A stretch of 64,000 bases of DNA from the IMG/VR virus record IMGVR_UViG_3300034105_004893, positions 1 through 64,000 of that record; one strand, given 5' to 3'. The DNA comes from a virus. Numbering within the stretch: the first letter of the stretch is position 1; every line of letters begins with the position of its first letter. Below the pieces are notes generated by a model that was given only the letters and a program-made list of their open reading frames with translations, had not been told where the DNA came from and did no database searches. The position numbers and the translations under genes were made by a program. This document shows, one piece after another, positions 25,112 through 34,223 of this stretch.

Positions 25112-25324
25112 CTATTTATCAATTCCATGTGTGATGATATCGATTTCTTGTTCAAGCATTTTCTTTTCTTGATTTAAGAAATCTATTTCAGATTTAAGGT
25201 CTGACATTTTTCTTTCTTGAGTCAAAATGCAAGAAATGGAAAATAATGAGATTAAAAAGCAAGTAAGACAAACTCTTGCTTGAATTGTACATGCCATAAC
25301 AAAAATTTTATCAAACATATTCAT
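25112..25324 (-). CDS. Small membrane-anchored coiled-coil protein
   Basis: Its start codons overlap the stop of the 25311-25583 gene. Residues 8-34 include a hydrophobic segment (VCLTCFLISLFSISCIL), followed by a charged coiled coil (LKSEIDFLNQEKKMLEQEID). This is an arrangement common in phage spanin-like or anchoring small proteins, but there is no specific match. Confidence 0.5.
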   Translation of the reverse strand: MNMFDKIFVMACTIQARVCLTCFLISLFSISCILTQERKMSDLKSEIDFLNQEKKMLEQEIDIITHGIDK

Positions 25325-25583
25325 TCCAATCTATATCATCTTGCATAATTATTGGAGTACCATCACCAAGATATGCTCCCCTTATGTTGAATTCGAAGAA
25401 TTCTTCGGCTTCCTCATGGTTCATATCTTTTTCCAAATTAGCTATTATTTTAGAATAGCTATAAACGATCTTTATGCTGTTAAAGCATGTTGAGATACCC
25501 ATAATGGCATTGTCGTGTCCATCGAGCAATAAAGCCCCTTCAATGCCATTTTCTTCACAGTAGTTGTCAATCATTTTTCTCAT
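25311..25583 (-). CDS. Conserved phage-type protein of unknown function
   Basis: The ATG at 25583 gives MRKMIDNYCEENGIEGALLL. The rest includes DNAIMGIS, IKIVYSYSKIIANLEKDM, EEAEEFFEFNIRGAYLGDGT and PIIMQDD. I recall small phage and prophage proteins with the same pattern (D-A-I-x-G, V-Y, EA-x-E-[FY]-[FL]-E-[FY]-N-I, G-x-x-TPI), with no assigned function. It sits 44 bases downstream of the helicase stop. Confidence 0.65.
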   Translation of the reverse strand: MRKMIDNYCEENGIEGALLLDGHDNAIMGISTCFNSIKIVYSYSKIIANLEKDMNHEEAEEFFEFNIRGAYLGDGTPIIMQDDIDWNEYV

Positions 25584-25627
25584 GATGTTACATTTAATCT
25601 TTTTCAAAATTAAATGCAATATCAGAT

Positions 25628-28405
25628 TTAATCTTTTCTGATAACCAAATTCCAAATCCCCGCTTTCTTAAACATTTTTATTGTGGACTCGTATGGCGAC
25701 CTACCCTCTTTGATTTTGTGTCTTAGTCCGCTAACACACACTCCCAATGGAGAACTGGTTGATGGTATGTGTCCATGTTTTTTATGATACACGCAAATTT
25801 TTTCAGCCGCTTTGTTCTCTCTGATTTCGTAAGTGTTGATACAACTTATTTCCTCCCATATCCCCGCTTTCTTTAGAATTTTAACTGTGGATTTTTCTGG
25901 TGATCCACCCTTTTTAATTTTAGATCTTAATGATCCGATCCATTTTCCCAATTTTAATTTAGTTGATGGCATGTGTCCATGTTTTTTATAATAAACACAA
26001 ATCTCTTCAGCTATTTGATTCTCTTTAATTTCATGAATGTTAAGACAAATAACCTCTTCCAAAATACCAGCCTTCTTTAGAATTTTTACTGTGGATTCGT
26101 ATGGCGACCTGCCATCTCTGATTTTTTTTCTTAAGCCACTAATCCATCCTCCCAACTTAGAACTGGTTAATGGGATGTGTCCATGTTTTTTATGATAAGC
26201 ACAAATCTTTTCGGCCATTTCATTCTCCCTAATTTCATGCATATTAATGCAAGTGACTTCTTCCAAAATCCCATCATTCTTTAGAATTTCAACTGTGGAT
26301 TCATATGGTGATCCACCTTTTTTTATTTTAAATCTTAATCCACCGATCCATTTTCCCAATTTTAATTTAAATAATGGGAGGTGTCCATGTTTTCTATAAT
26401 ATAAACAAACTTGTTGAGCCATTTCATTCTCCCTAATTTCATGAATGTTCAAAGAACTGACCTCTTTCCAAATTCCAGCTTTATTAAACATTTTTACTGT
26501 AGATTCGTATGGTGATACGCCTTCTCTAATTTTTTTTCTTATGTATGAAATACACCTGCCAATTTTAGAACCAACAGATGGAATGATTCCATGTTTTTTA
26601 TAATAATCGCAAATTTCTTCGGCCATTTTATTTTCTTCTGTCTCCCCGCTATTCATTCTTTCTCGTAGCAATTTTAAAGAATCTTTGTCCACTAAAGAGC
26701 TAATGTAGTGCTGTACAAAACCAGATGGGTTTTTACATTTTTCAATCATATCCCAATCAATATTTGAAACATTTTCATTCTTCATCTTCAACGACCTCCT
26801 TGAGAGAATCGAAAATATCTCACACGAAATTTCTTCGATTTCACCTTTTGTAATTTTGTTTGCACCAAAAAATTCAACAACACACTTTTTAATTTTTCCA
26901 ATGACATTTACAGAATCGTCTTTAGCATCATATTTTGAAAAAATGTATTTAAAAACATTGTTCAAAAGAGATATTTTTCTATTTTCATCTAACTTGCTTA
27001 AGGCAGATTCAACTTTGTCATTTCTTTCTTTTCGATCAACACTTAATGGTGAATCTTTAATTTCCGAAACTGGATTCATCGCATTTTCCATTAACATGTT
27101 GACTGCAATTAACTTAAAATAAGTATTAAGTTTATTTTCCATTTCGTCATCTAACATAAGAGGCATGATGTGCATAATCTTTGCAGTCGGCTTGCCTTGC
27201 TTGTCTCTGATTACACGACCAACCATTTGAATCAAATCAGTAACAGATTCTTTAATGCCTGTTATTATCATGCCATTTGCAAATTCCCAATCACAACCTT
27301 CCTTGAACATGTTCAATGAAATGATGCAATCAAGAGCATTTTTATCGTTGTTTATATTAACACCACCAATGACACCAGAAAAATAATCTTTTCTTAAGTG
27401 TCTATTTTCTTCGCTTACAAGATCTAGTATTTTGTATTTTTCTCCTTTTTCATTTATCAATTCTATGATCCCATAATCATTAGTTTTTATTTTTTTTGCA
27501 CCAAATTTCTTAGCAAGCATTTTCACAATACTTCGTACTTCGTTTTTCTTGCAATCAGTTTTCATTTTGTTCATTCTGTTGGGAATGTAAATTATGATTT
27601 TTTTATGATCAGAAGAAAAAAGAGAGTCAATGCAATTTCTTACTGAAGACAGATAGCTTGTTGTTTTGGCTGTATTAGATCCAAAAACAAAATCATAAGA
27701 AAAGTTTTTAAAATGTTTCATTTGATTTATCCACACATCGAGCGGGAGACTATATTTTGAAAATTTAGATGCTAGTTCAGCAGATATAATCTGTTGCTTG
27801 TCGCCACGGAAAAAAGTTGCGGTAACTAAAACAATGTCATTTTTATGACTGAGTTTTTCGACAACTTCTCCAATTCTATTCGAACTATGCTGCACATGGT
27901 GTGCTTCATCTACCACAAGAACTAAATTATTCCAAATCTTTTCATTTCTGAATTTTTCCCAACATAAAACCAATGTCTGACGGCAACAGATGATTACTCT
28001 TTCGTTAATGCCATTGATTTCTTTGGAACTCAAAAACGACAGAAGCTCTCCAATAGTTCTGATGCCTTTTTTGTTACATAGATTAGTTTTTGGATTCCAA
28101 TCTATTTTAGTTCCATCAGTCAATTGGACTTTAATATTTTTGCCAAAGCTCGATGCGATAAGAGTTTCTGGAACACAAATAATCACTTTCTTGTTACTGT
28201 TTGCAGCCTTTTTCCAAGCGAGGCTGGCGATGACAATACTCTTACCAGACCCAGTGGGAGCATTTATAACAGCCAATTGTTCGTTTTGAAGCTGTTTTCG
28301 GCAATCTACCTGCCAATTTCTTTCTTTGACATATTCATCGTTATTTTCGATGATTGTAGAGTGATTCAAAGACTTCCAATTAAATCCATCAATCTTATTA
28401 GACAT
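25628..28405 (-). CDS. SF2 DEAH-box helicase with five C-terminal helicase-associated repeats
   Basis: Helicase motifs are in order: Walker A APTGSGKS at 49-56, DEAH at 166-169, motif III VTAT, motif V-like LNMFKEGCDWEFANGMIIT, and motif VI QMVGRVIR. This is a type-III-restriction/UvsW-like SF2 enzyme acting on DNA or RNA. The last 335 residues are five repeats of 68 residues, each with C-x-Y-[YH]-[KR]-K-H-G-[HI]-[ILM]-P, K-L-G-x-W-I, R-x-K-I and SPYESTVK, resembling the 'helicase associated' domains found in arrays in other bacterial helicases. Total 925 aa. It may act alone; no restriction partner is adjacent. Confidence 0.9.
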   Translation of the reverse strand: MSNKIDGFNWKSLNHSTIIENNDEYVKERNWQVDCRKQLQNEQLAVINAPTGSGKSIVIASLAWKKAANSNKKVIICVPETLIASSFGKNIKVQLTDGTKIDWNPKTNLCNKKGIRTIGELLSFLSSKEINGINERVIICCRQTLVLCWEKFRNEKIWNNLVLVVDEAHHVQHSSNRIGEVVEKLSHKNDIVLVTATFFRGDKQQIISAELASKFSKYSLPLDVWINQMKHFKNFSYDFVFGSNTAKTTSYLSSVRNCIDSLFSSDHKKIIIYIPNRMNKMKTDCKKNEVRSIVKMLAKKFGAKKIKTNDYGIIELINEKGEKYKILDLVSEENRHLRKDYFSGVIGGVNINNDKNALDCIISLNMFKEGCDWEFANGMIITGIKESVTDLIQMVGRVIRDKQGKPTAKIMHIMPLMLDDEMENKLNTYFKLIAVNMLMENAMNPVSEIKDSPLSVDRKERNDKVESALSKLDENRKISLLNNVFKYIFSKYDAKDDSVNVIGKIKKCVVEFFGANKITKGEIEEISCEIFSILSRRSLKMKNENVSNIDWDMIEKCKNPSGFVQHYISSLVDKDSLKLLRERMNSGETEENKMAEEICDYYKKHGIIPSVGSKIGRCISYIRKKIREGVSPYESTVKMFNKAGIWKEVSSLNIHEIRENEMAQQVCLYYRKHGHLPLFKLKLGKWIGGLRFKIKKGGSPYESTVEILKNDGILEEVTCINMHEIRENEMAEKICAYHKKHGHIPLTSSKLGGWISGLRKKIRDGRSPYESTVKILKKAGILEEVICLNIHEIKENQIAEEICVYYKKHGHMPSTKLKLGKWIGSLRSKIKKGGSPEKSTVKILKKAGIWEEISCINTYEIRENKAAEKICVYHKKHGHIPSTSSPLGVCVSGLRHKIKEGRSPYESTIKMFKKAGIWNLVIRKD
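25640..26635 (-). repeat. Five coding repeats of about 204 bp in the helicase gene
   Basis: Successive 68-residue units share the frame and landmarks KKHGHIP, KLGxWI, SPYESTVK and HEIRE. Units two to five are the most alike. Each probably forms a small DNA-binding helical domain. Confidence 0.85.
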
Positions 28406-28506
28406 TCTTTGCCCTTTCGAAAAACATTATGATTGTAAACCTATATGTCTTTCGTCACATCCATATTAATATTTCACAAAATTATCCAAAAAAACAAAAA
28501 TAAAAC

Positions 28507-28534
28507 AAAAAACCACGATTTTTAAAAATCGTGG
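28507..28534 (-). terminator. Terminator after the 28570-29064 gene
   Basis: An 11-bp perfect stem (CCACGATTTTT with its complement) is followed on the minus strand by TTTTTTG. Confidence 0.85.
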
Positions 28535-28569
28535 TAATGAAATATACTTAAAAAAAAGGCAAAGTAAAG

Positions 28570-29064
28570 TTAGTTGTAAGAATAAGTTCCAGTAAAAAAG
28601 CTTCTATGGAATTTATTTAGATGGTAGTCAATATCTTTTAGCAACAATGTAATTTTTTTCCTGACTTCGACCACATCTTCTTCTTTATCGACATTAATTT
28701 GTGAAATATCATAAATTTTATTGAATAAATCTTTAAAAATGAATTCTTCTTGCATGTTTTTTCTTTTTTTCTTCAATAATTTAAAAACATTCATTGCAAT
28801 TTTATACAACTTGTCCATAAATTTATTTTTATCTGTATTGGATGAACTACTCATATCATCGAATGAATCTACCGCATCCTGTACTTTGCGACTTAAATCA
28901 GATAGTTCTTTTTTGGTATCTTCGCTTGATACCAAATCGCTCTGATCAATAATACCATCTTCATTTTCATCTGACACTTGTTTTAGGTCTGGATGGTACA
29001 TCAAACCAGACGATTCCAAATAAACATATTCTTTATAAAGCTTATAAAACCTATAATCAATCAT
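28570..29064 (-). CDS. Acidic helical protein with EF-hand-like loop
   Basis: AAGGAATAAT precedes the ATG. The N terminus IDYRFYKLYKEYVYLESS may be a divergent form of the shared leader. Residues 31-44 (SDENEDGIIDQSDL) resemble a calcium-binding D-x-[ND]-x-D-G loop as in EF-hand and dockerin. The remainder is helical and charged. A strong terminator follows. Function unknown; Ca binding is inference. Confidence 0.6.
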   Translation of the reverse strand: MIDYRFYKLYKEYVYLESSGLMYHPDLKQVSDENEDGIIDQSDLVSSEDTKKELSDLSRKVQDAVDSFDDMSSSSNTDKNKFMDKLYKIAMNVFKLLKKKRKNMQEEFIFKDLFNKIYDISQINVDKEEDVVEVRKKITLLLKDIDYHLNKFHRSFFTGTYSYN

Positions 29065-29128
29065 ATTATTCCTTAATCTACATCAAAAAAACATATGCTT
29101 TATATATGTTTTTTTATAACTAATAAGT

Positions 29129-29443
29129 ATGACAAAAAGAAAAAACATTGCATTTTGGTTTTTATTTACAATGATATTATCAATAAGTGCATTAGATCTG
29201 TATCTTATAATAAGATTTCAAAATGTGCTTATACATGAAGAAAAGAACATAGTAGGCATTTGGCTAATAAGGCTAGATTCTGGGTCGGTTGCTTTATTTT
29301 CAGCGGTAAAAATGTTTGGAACATGTTTAAGTTTAATGATTTGGAAAAAAATATTGATAAGCAATCAAAAATATGGATTTACGATTGGAATTAGTATTTT
29401 GGCATTTCAGATATTTTTATTTTGTTGGCTACTATTCTTTTAA
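29129..29443 (+). CDS. Small membrane protein, DUF5658-like
   Basis: Three hydrophobic segments are visible (residues about 7-30, 54-72, 84-104). The pattern LDLYLIIRF...NIVGIWLIRLDSGSVALFSAVKMFGT recalls small inner-membrane proteins I associate with planctomycetes and DUF5658. No catalytic residues are seen. The gene overlaps its convergent neighbour by four bases. Confidence 0.6.
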   Translation: MTKRKNIAFWFLFTMILSISALDLYLIIRFQNVLIHEEKNIVGIWLIRLDSGSVALFSAVKMFGTCLSLMIWKKILISNQKYGFTIGISILAFQIFLFCWLLFF

Positions 29444-29766
29444 TGGCTGTGAAAACCTTTTAACAGAATAAATCCCAAGATGATAAAAATCAATCCAAAC
29501 ATTTGAAAATAGTTGAATGAGAATTTAAAAATCATTAAGGGAATGCAATATCCAATTACCAAAATCATAAAATCCCAATATATGCTATTAATGAGAATTT
29601 TTTCTTTATCATCTAAAGATTTAACAAGCGTAAACCAAATTACACTTCCACAAGTGTTTAAAAGAATTGAAACAATGAAAAACCAATGGCTTTTTCTGGT
29701 TGAATCAAAAAAAGTCAAAAACATTACCAGCGTGTAAAAAATACCAGCAAAAATGTAATGCCACAT
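29440..29766 (-). CDS. Four-helix small membrane protein
   Basis: The 108 residues are almost entirely hydrophobic with four predicted membrane segments separated by short polar loops (FDSTRKSHW, VKSLDDKEK). The size and plan resemble small multidrug-resistance or EamA half-transporters, but key residues of those families are not evident. ATATATAAG lies three bases before the ATG in place of a Shine-Dalgarno. Confidence 0.6.
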   Translation of the reverse strand: MWHYIFAGIFYTLVMFLTFFDSTRKSHWFFIVSILLNTCGSVIWFTLVKSLDDKEKILINSIYWDFMILVIGYCIPLMIFKFSFNYFQMFGLIFIILGFILLKGFHSH

Positions 29767-29785
29767 GACTTATATATGGTTCAAA

Positions 29786-30856
29786 TCATGTGTTAATATC
29801 CATTTTATTTTTAGATTCTTCTAAGCTAAATCCAAGTTGTTTGAATTCTTTCAATCTAAGAATTTGATCCAAATTTAAGTTACCAGCGGATTCAGCCCAG
29901 TCTTCAATTAATTTAGTTTTTAATTCCAAATCTGGGTTTGAGAAACATTTAACATATTTAAATCTGCTAGGCCTACTTCTTAAAGCCTCGTCTATTTTTT
30001 CAATGTTATTTGCAGTCAATATAAAAACAACTTTTTCATAAGAGTTATAAACACCATCTAAACAATTAAGTATTACATCAAATGTAAACTTGATTCCCAT
30101 ATTGTTACTTCCGTTATTGCCTTCTCCTATGATGCACTTTCTGCCATCAAAGTAATTATCAAAATCTTCCAAAAGAACAATCGTACCTGATGATATCTGA
30201 GAAAACATGAACATGATGTCTATATTCGTAAATTCGGGAACGAATGTGATAATTGTTATTGGCAAATTATGTTTAACCGCAAGGTATTTTACATAAGAAG
30301 TTTTTCCATTACCTGGTTCACCATACAAAATAGCTCCTGTTTTAGAGTTGTTCAACAATATATTTCCTATCTCATCATCAAAGTCTTTCCATAAACTTTC
30401 TGGGAATATAGGATTATTGGCGTATTTAATAGCTCCAATTTTATCTGTGTTCCATGGAGTTGCTATTCTAACTGGTACACCAAACAAATTAATTTGCAAT
30501 TCCTTGAGACTAACTTCTAAAAAAGTTTTTATATTTTTGTAATTCCAGCGAGTACACATTATAGAAGTAACTAAGTCCTTGCCTTGAAATCCAGCTTGAA
30601 GCAATCTCTCGTAATGACTAATGTAAAACCATGGGAAATTTTTATTGAAACAAAAAGCCCTGTAAACTACCGGATGTCTTATCTCGGTAAAAAACTCTTC
30701 ATCAATTATAAATTTTTTTTCATCTTTGCAAATGTCATAAAGAGTTCTGAATGTGTTATTGTCGATTCTTATTTCTACTAAAATCAAATATCTAATTACT
30801 GCCCATATACCAACAGCAATTCCACTCAATGCCAATATCGGTGTCATCCAGTTCAT
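29786..30856 (-). CDS. BCS1-like AAA ATPase with N-terminal membrane anchor
   Basis: A membrane segment occupies residues 5-28. The AAA core has Walker A GEPGNGKTS at 179-187, Walker B IVLLEDFD at 226-233, sensor-1 TANN at 281-284 and the arginine motif RSRPSR at 293-298. An FDV-x-L-N-x-LDGV element follows Walker B, as in BCS1-type proteins, which translocate folded proteins across membranes in mitochondria. GAGGAAATAAAT precedes the ATG. BCS1-like proteins are known in bacteria and some viruses, but their substrates there are mostly unclear. It is two bases from the end of the acetyltransferase gene, so the two share a transcript. Confidence 0.85.
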   Translation of the reverse strand: MNWMTPILALSGIAVGIWAVIRYLILVEIRIDNNTFRTLYDICKDEKKFIIDEEFFTEIRHPVVYRAFCFNKNFPWFYISHYERLLQAGFQGKDLVTSIMCTRWNYKNIKTFLEVSLKELQINLFGVPVRIATPWNTDKIGAIKYANNPIFPESLWKDFDDEIGNILLNNSKTGAILYGEPGNGKTSYVKYLAVKHNLPITIITFVPEFTNIDIMFMFSQISSGTIVLLEDFDNYFDGRKCIIGEGNNGSNNMGIKFTFDVILNCLDGVYNSYEKVVFILTANNIEKIDEALRSRPSRFKYVKCFSNPDLELKTKLIEDWAESAGNLNLDQILRLKEFKQLGFSLEESKNKMDINT

Positions 30857-30858
30857 AT

Positions 30859-31281
30859 TTATTTCCTCAAATCTAATCGAAAATTTAACTCATGTTGGAA
30901 AAAACCTAGATTTTTATAAAATCCAATATTTTTTTGATCGGTAGAAAGAACTAATTTATAGCAAGTCTCTCGTTTGGCTTGAAGAATAACATAATCTAAT
31001 AAAATTTTTCCAATTCCTTTTCTTTGAAAGTCTTCGGCCACGCAAACATCTTCAATGTGACCACACTTTTCTTTATAACGAAATTTAGATTCTAACAACA
31101 AACTGGCTGTAGCTACAATCCTATTATCGCATTCAACAACAAAAGTTTTAATTCCACATTTGCTTCTATGTTTTAAAATTTGAGAAATATCACTAGATTC
31201 AGAATATATTTCTCCCAAAACCTTAAGGCAATCCATGAATCCTTTGTTTAAATCTGATTTTCTAAATAATCTAATTTCCAA
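30859..31281 (-). CDS. GNA1-like GNAT N-acetyltransferase
   Basis: Acetyl-CoA-binding motif A reads GHIEDVCVAEDFQRKGIGK beginning at residue 74, then CYKLVLSTDQKNIGFYKNLG. This combination (GH-[IV]-EDV, R-x-K-G-I-G, CYK, GFY-x-x-x-GF) matches glucosamine-6-phosphate N-acetyltransferase GNA1 rather than a generic GNAT. If correct, it makes GlcNAc-6-P for UDP-GlcNAc supply, which fits the many glycosyltransferases in the window. It is upstream of the BCS1-like gene with a two-base gap. Confidence 0.8.
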   Translation of the reverse strand: MEIRLFRKSDLNKGFMDCLKVLGEIYSESSDISQILKHRSKCGIKTFVVECDNRIVATASLLLESKFRYKEKCGHIEDVCVAEDFQRKGIGKILLDYVILQAKRETCYKLVLSTDQKNIGFYKNLGFFQHELNFRLDLRK

Positions 31282-31369
31282 TTTAAAAATCTCCTCTTGA
31301 TCAAATCAAAATAATCATGCATATTGTACAGAAATAAATGAGTCACTGTCAAACTGATAATGGACTGCG

Positions 31370-32407
31370 ATGAAATACATAACACACATAGGTCGCAAAT
31401 TTTTAAGGAATGGTGGTGCTGAAATCCTTTTAAGAAGCATTTCATCACATGAGATGTTTCAAGGCGATTTGCAATTCAGACAAAGTTTATGCATCGATAG
31501 AAATTTTTATGATAAAGAATTTTGCGAAACATTTCCTCATCCTGTATATCTTGGTGGAAAAAACGAAATAACTAAAGCAATTGAAAATGAAGATATAATT
31601 TTATTTTGGGGAGACATCCAATTAAATAATCTAGATATTCCAAAACCAAAAGTTTGCATATTGTTCGTGTGCAGCGAAGAGCCTAATATAGTTTCCAATA
31701 ATTCAAGCTATATTACACATTGCATTGCGACATCAAAGAGAACGGCACTTAATTCGTGTGGCAATATACCATATACAGTAATTTACCCTGGATTTGATGA
31801 AATAAGACTAACGCCAACAGAAACTAGAGATTCGCAAAGAAAAAAAATGGGTCTTGGCGATGATGATTTTTTAGTTGGTATGATTTCAAGAATTGGAGAA
31901 AACAAAAGACAATTTTGGCTTATGGAGGCAATTCAAAAAATAAATTCAGAAAAAATAAAAGCAGTTTTTGTTGGTGGAGGAAAAGATTTAAAAAAACTTA
32001 AAAATATGAATGTAAGAAATTGTTTGTTTGTCGGTCATCAAGATGATGTTGCAAATTGGTATCTGGCCATGGATGCTTTTTGTATATTGTCAAGAAGTGA
32101 AGGAGGGCCAACAACCTTATTCGAATCATCTTATATGAAAGTTCCGTTGATATATACAGATTGCGGATTTACAAAAGAATTGTGCAATAGTTACAATTCT
32201 TTCTTTGTAAGAGATGTTAAAGATTTAATAGAAGTTATAAAAATCATGCATTCATTAGGAAAAGAAAATTTAAAAAGATATACAAATAATAATTATAGCA
32301 TATATGAAGAGTTTGGATCTATAGAAAAATCGGCCAAAAATTGGTACAAAACAATTAAAGATGTAGTGGCAAAAAAAGAAAGGGAAAATTGCAGATTACT
32401 TTCATAA
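31370..32407 (+). CDS. Glycosyltransferase family 4/1 (GT-B)
   Basis: An N-terminal HIGRKFLRNGGAEILLRSIS donor/acceptor loop leads to VIYPGFDE, VGMISRIGENKRQFWLMEAI, a repeat of VFVGGGKDL, and the nucleotide-sugar site SRSEGGPTTLFESSYMKVP, the E-x-x-x-x-x-x-x-E-like motif of GT4 enzymes. Length of 345 is normal. It is a soluble enzyme that should transfer a sugar from a nucleotide donor. The stop overlaps the convergent 32402 gene by six bases. Confidence 0.88.
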   Translation: MKYITHIGRKFLRNGGAEILLRSISSHEMFQGDLQFRQSLCIDRNFYDKEFCETFPHPVYLGGKNEITKAIENEDIILFWGDIQLNNLDIPKPKVCILFVCSEEPNIVSNNSSYITHCIATSKRTALNSCGNIPYTVIYPGFDEIRLTPTETRDSQRKKMGLGDDDFLVGMISRIGENKRQFWLMEAIQKINSEKIKAVFVGGGKDLKKLKNMNVRNCLFVGHQDDVANWYLAMDAFCILSRSEGGPTTLFESSYMKVPLIYTDCGFTKELCNSYNSFFVRDVKDLIEVIKIMHSLGKENLKRYTNNNYSIYEEFGSIEKSAKNWYKTIKDVVAKKERENCRLLS

Positions 32408-33019
32408 TCCAATTCTTTTTATTCTTTTTAAATTTTTAATGTTAGAAGAACTTTTTTCATAATCTTGTTTGATCAGATCCATAAATTTTTCTTTTAAATT
32501 TTCTGGTATAGACATTAAAATCTTATCAATTAATTTATAATCGATGTAAAAAGTTCCTAACTTTACAAGTCCAAACTCACTAGAAAACCTTTTGTAAAAA
32601 TCATGATACATAATTTTCAAAGATGCAAATTCAGTGCTAAATTCTAAAGCAACAGGATTTTCCTTGTCTATTACAGTCTTTATTGACTTCAAGGCTTCTG
32701 AATATACTTTATATGGATTCATGCTTTTTCCACTAGGAGAAAGTTCATCTTTAGCACCTTCTAATGTCATAAAAACAACATAGGTTGGTCTTGTTAATTC
32801 GTCTTTAAATTTGTTTTCATATTTGAATAAGTCTGGCATTTTTTGGAATAGAAAGTCTTTGACTCCTCTTGGATGCCTTATAAAATTCATTTTATATTTT
32901 TCATTTTCAGAAGCATAGAAATGGTAGTCGTATTGCCATTTACTTCCTTGCAATGCCACTGGCTTGAAATCTGATAAAACAGACCGCAATTCATTTATAT
33001 ATTGATAAAACGATTTCAT
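32402..33019 (-). CDS. Leader-bearing protein, 'MYxRFYxRY' family, member 2
   Basis: The ATG at 33019 gives MKSFYQYINELRSVL. It carries PYKVYSEALKSIKTVIDKEN then EFSTEFASLKIMYHDFYKRF and FYIDYK, the same order as in the proteins at 22456 and 33453. TATATATA lies upstream with no Shine-Dalgarno. Length 205 aa. Function unknown. Confidence 0.7.
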   Translation of the reverse strand: MKSFYQYINELRSVLSDFKPVALQGSKWQYDYHFYASENEKYKMNFIRHPRGVKDFLFQKMPDLFKYENKFKDELTRPTYVVFMTLEGAKDELSPSGKSMNPYKVYSEALKSIKTVIDKENPVALEFSTEFASLKIMYHDFYKRFSSEFGLVKLGTFYIDYKLIDKILMSIPENLKEKFMDLIKQDYEKSSSNIKNLKRIKRIGL

Positions 33020-33061
33020 GAATGTATATATATTTAACCAAGGCATTCTCAAGAGGTTATA

Positions 33062-33451
33062 ATGAAAAGTATTAATGAATTTAAGGCAAGCGGAAAAATT
33101 AAAGACTTAGTTTATAAATTATTTGAAGCAAGACAAGTCTCTCATACTGCTCATTTACAAACAAAAAGTTATGCCGAACATAAAGCTTTAAATTCTTTTT
33201 ACAACGACCTACTTGATTTAGCAGATACATTCATTGAAACATACCAAGGCCAATATGGAATTATTAGTGGGTATGAAAGCATGAGTATTGAAAAAGAATC
33301 AGATATTGTCAAATACCTTGAAGATTTTGCCAATGTAATCAAATCGAATAGAAAAAACTTAAATGAAGATGACACTCATTTGCATAATATACTTGATGAG
33401 ATTATGGGTTTGACTTTTCAAACTATTTACAAATTAAAATTTCTAAAATAA
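33062..33451 (+). CDS. DUF5856-like phage protein
   Basis: AAGAGGT lies before the ATG. LFEARQVSHTAHLQTKSYAE followed by HKALNSFYNDLLDLADTFIE and TYQGQYGIISGYE match a conserved phage family I know as DUF5856, whose H-x-x-H-L-Q-T and YAEHKAL motifs suggest a ferritin-like helical bundle. Activity has not been assigned to my knowledge. It supports a phage origin for the window. The start MKSINEF is only loosely leader-like. Confidence 0.75.
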   Translation: MKSINEFKASGKIKDLVYKLFEARQVSHTAHLQTKSYAEHKALNSFYNDLLDLADTFIETYQGQYGIISGYESMSIEKESDIVKYLEDFANVIKSNRKNLNEDDTHLHNILDEIMGLTFQTIYKLKFLK

Positions 33452-33452
33452 A

Positions 33453-34211
33453 TTATGATATTGAAGATGCTTTATTTTTATGAGACATTTTAAATTTTCT
33501 TATTTTAGAAACATAAGATTTCTTTTCTAAATCTACATCTTGTATTATTTTAATGAGTTTATCTGGTAAAGATTGATCTATTTTTCTTGAATCTCTTATT
33601 ATGCTATCAATTTTTTCTTTCTTTATATAAAAGTCAGATCCAACAAAAGCGTATTGGGTGTGAAGATAATGTTTGTAAAATCTATCATATATTGATATTA
33701 AGCTTGGGTCTTGATCACTGGGAGATATCCAAAACGCATCAGGATTCTTTTCCTCGATAACCTTTCTGGTTGCAACAATCACATTGGCATATACAAATAA
33801 TGGATCGCTTTCTTCAAATTTACCAAATTTTGGAGTAAAATTACTTTTTTCGCTATATAAATCTAATTTGAAAATTGATTTTAGATTATTTAAAAATATA
33901 TCAATAATTTTTTTACCTAAATCAGAATTCTTATCGATTGAAAGTTTTGCGAGAAATATCTTAGCAATTTCAGCCGATAATCTTCTGCCGAAATTTTCAA
34001 ATTGAACTTCATAATTGTCAGAATGCTCAATATCATATTCTTTTGATTTAAATTGATATCCAAAACCAGTACCAAAATTAGACAACTTGACAGAATTAAG
34101 TGGTGCTTGCATCGCTGGATATGTTTTCCCAGTTATGGGATCAGTCCAATTAAACGAAACTTCTTGCAACAAATCTTCAATAAGGTAATTTTTAAAATTC
34201 AATTTGAACAT
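33453..34211 (-). CDS. Leader-bearing protein, 'MYxRFYxRY' family, member 3
   Basis: It starts MFKLNFKNYLIEDLLQE. The family segment reads DPLFVYANVIVATRKVIEEK then SDQDPSLISIYDRFYKHYL and FYIKKEKID. It has an extra N-terminal part (TGKTYPAMQAPLNSVKLSNF). No Shine-Dalgarno; GATAAATAA lies three bases before the ATG. It is convergent with the DUF5856-like gene one base away. Function unknown. Confidence 0.72.
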   Translation of the reverse strand: MFKLNFKNYLIEDLLQEVSFNWTDPITGKTYPAMQAPLNSVKLSNFGTGFGYQFKSKEYDIEHSDNYEVQFENFGRRLSAEIAKIFLAKLSIDKNSDLGKKIIDIFLNNLKSIFKLDLYSEKSNFTPKFGKFEESDPLFVYANVIVATRKVIEEKNPDAFWISPSDQDPSLISIYDRFYKHYLHTQYAFVGSDFYIKKEKIDSIIRDSRKIDQSLPDKLIKIIQDVDLEKKSYVSKIRKFKMSHKNKASSIS

Positions 34212-34214
34212 ACA

Positions 34215-34223
34215 TTATTTATC
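34215..34223 (-). promoter_or_regulatory. GATAAATAA late-promoter-like element
   Basis: On the minus strand this box is followed by TGT and the ATG at 34211, with no Shine-Dalgarno. It overlaps the last codons of the upstream gene. Confidence 0.4.
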
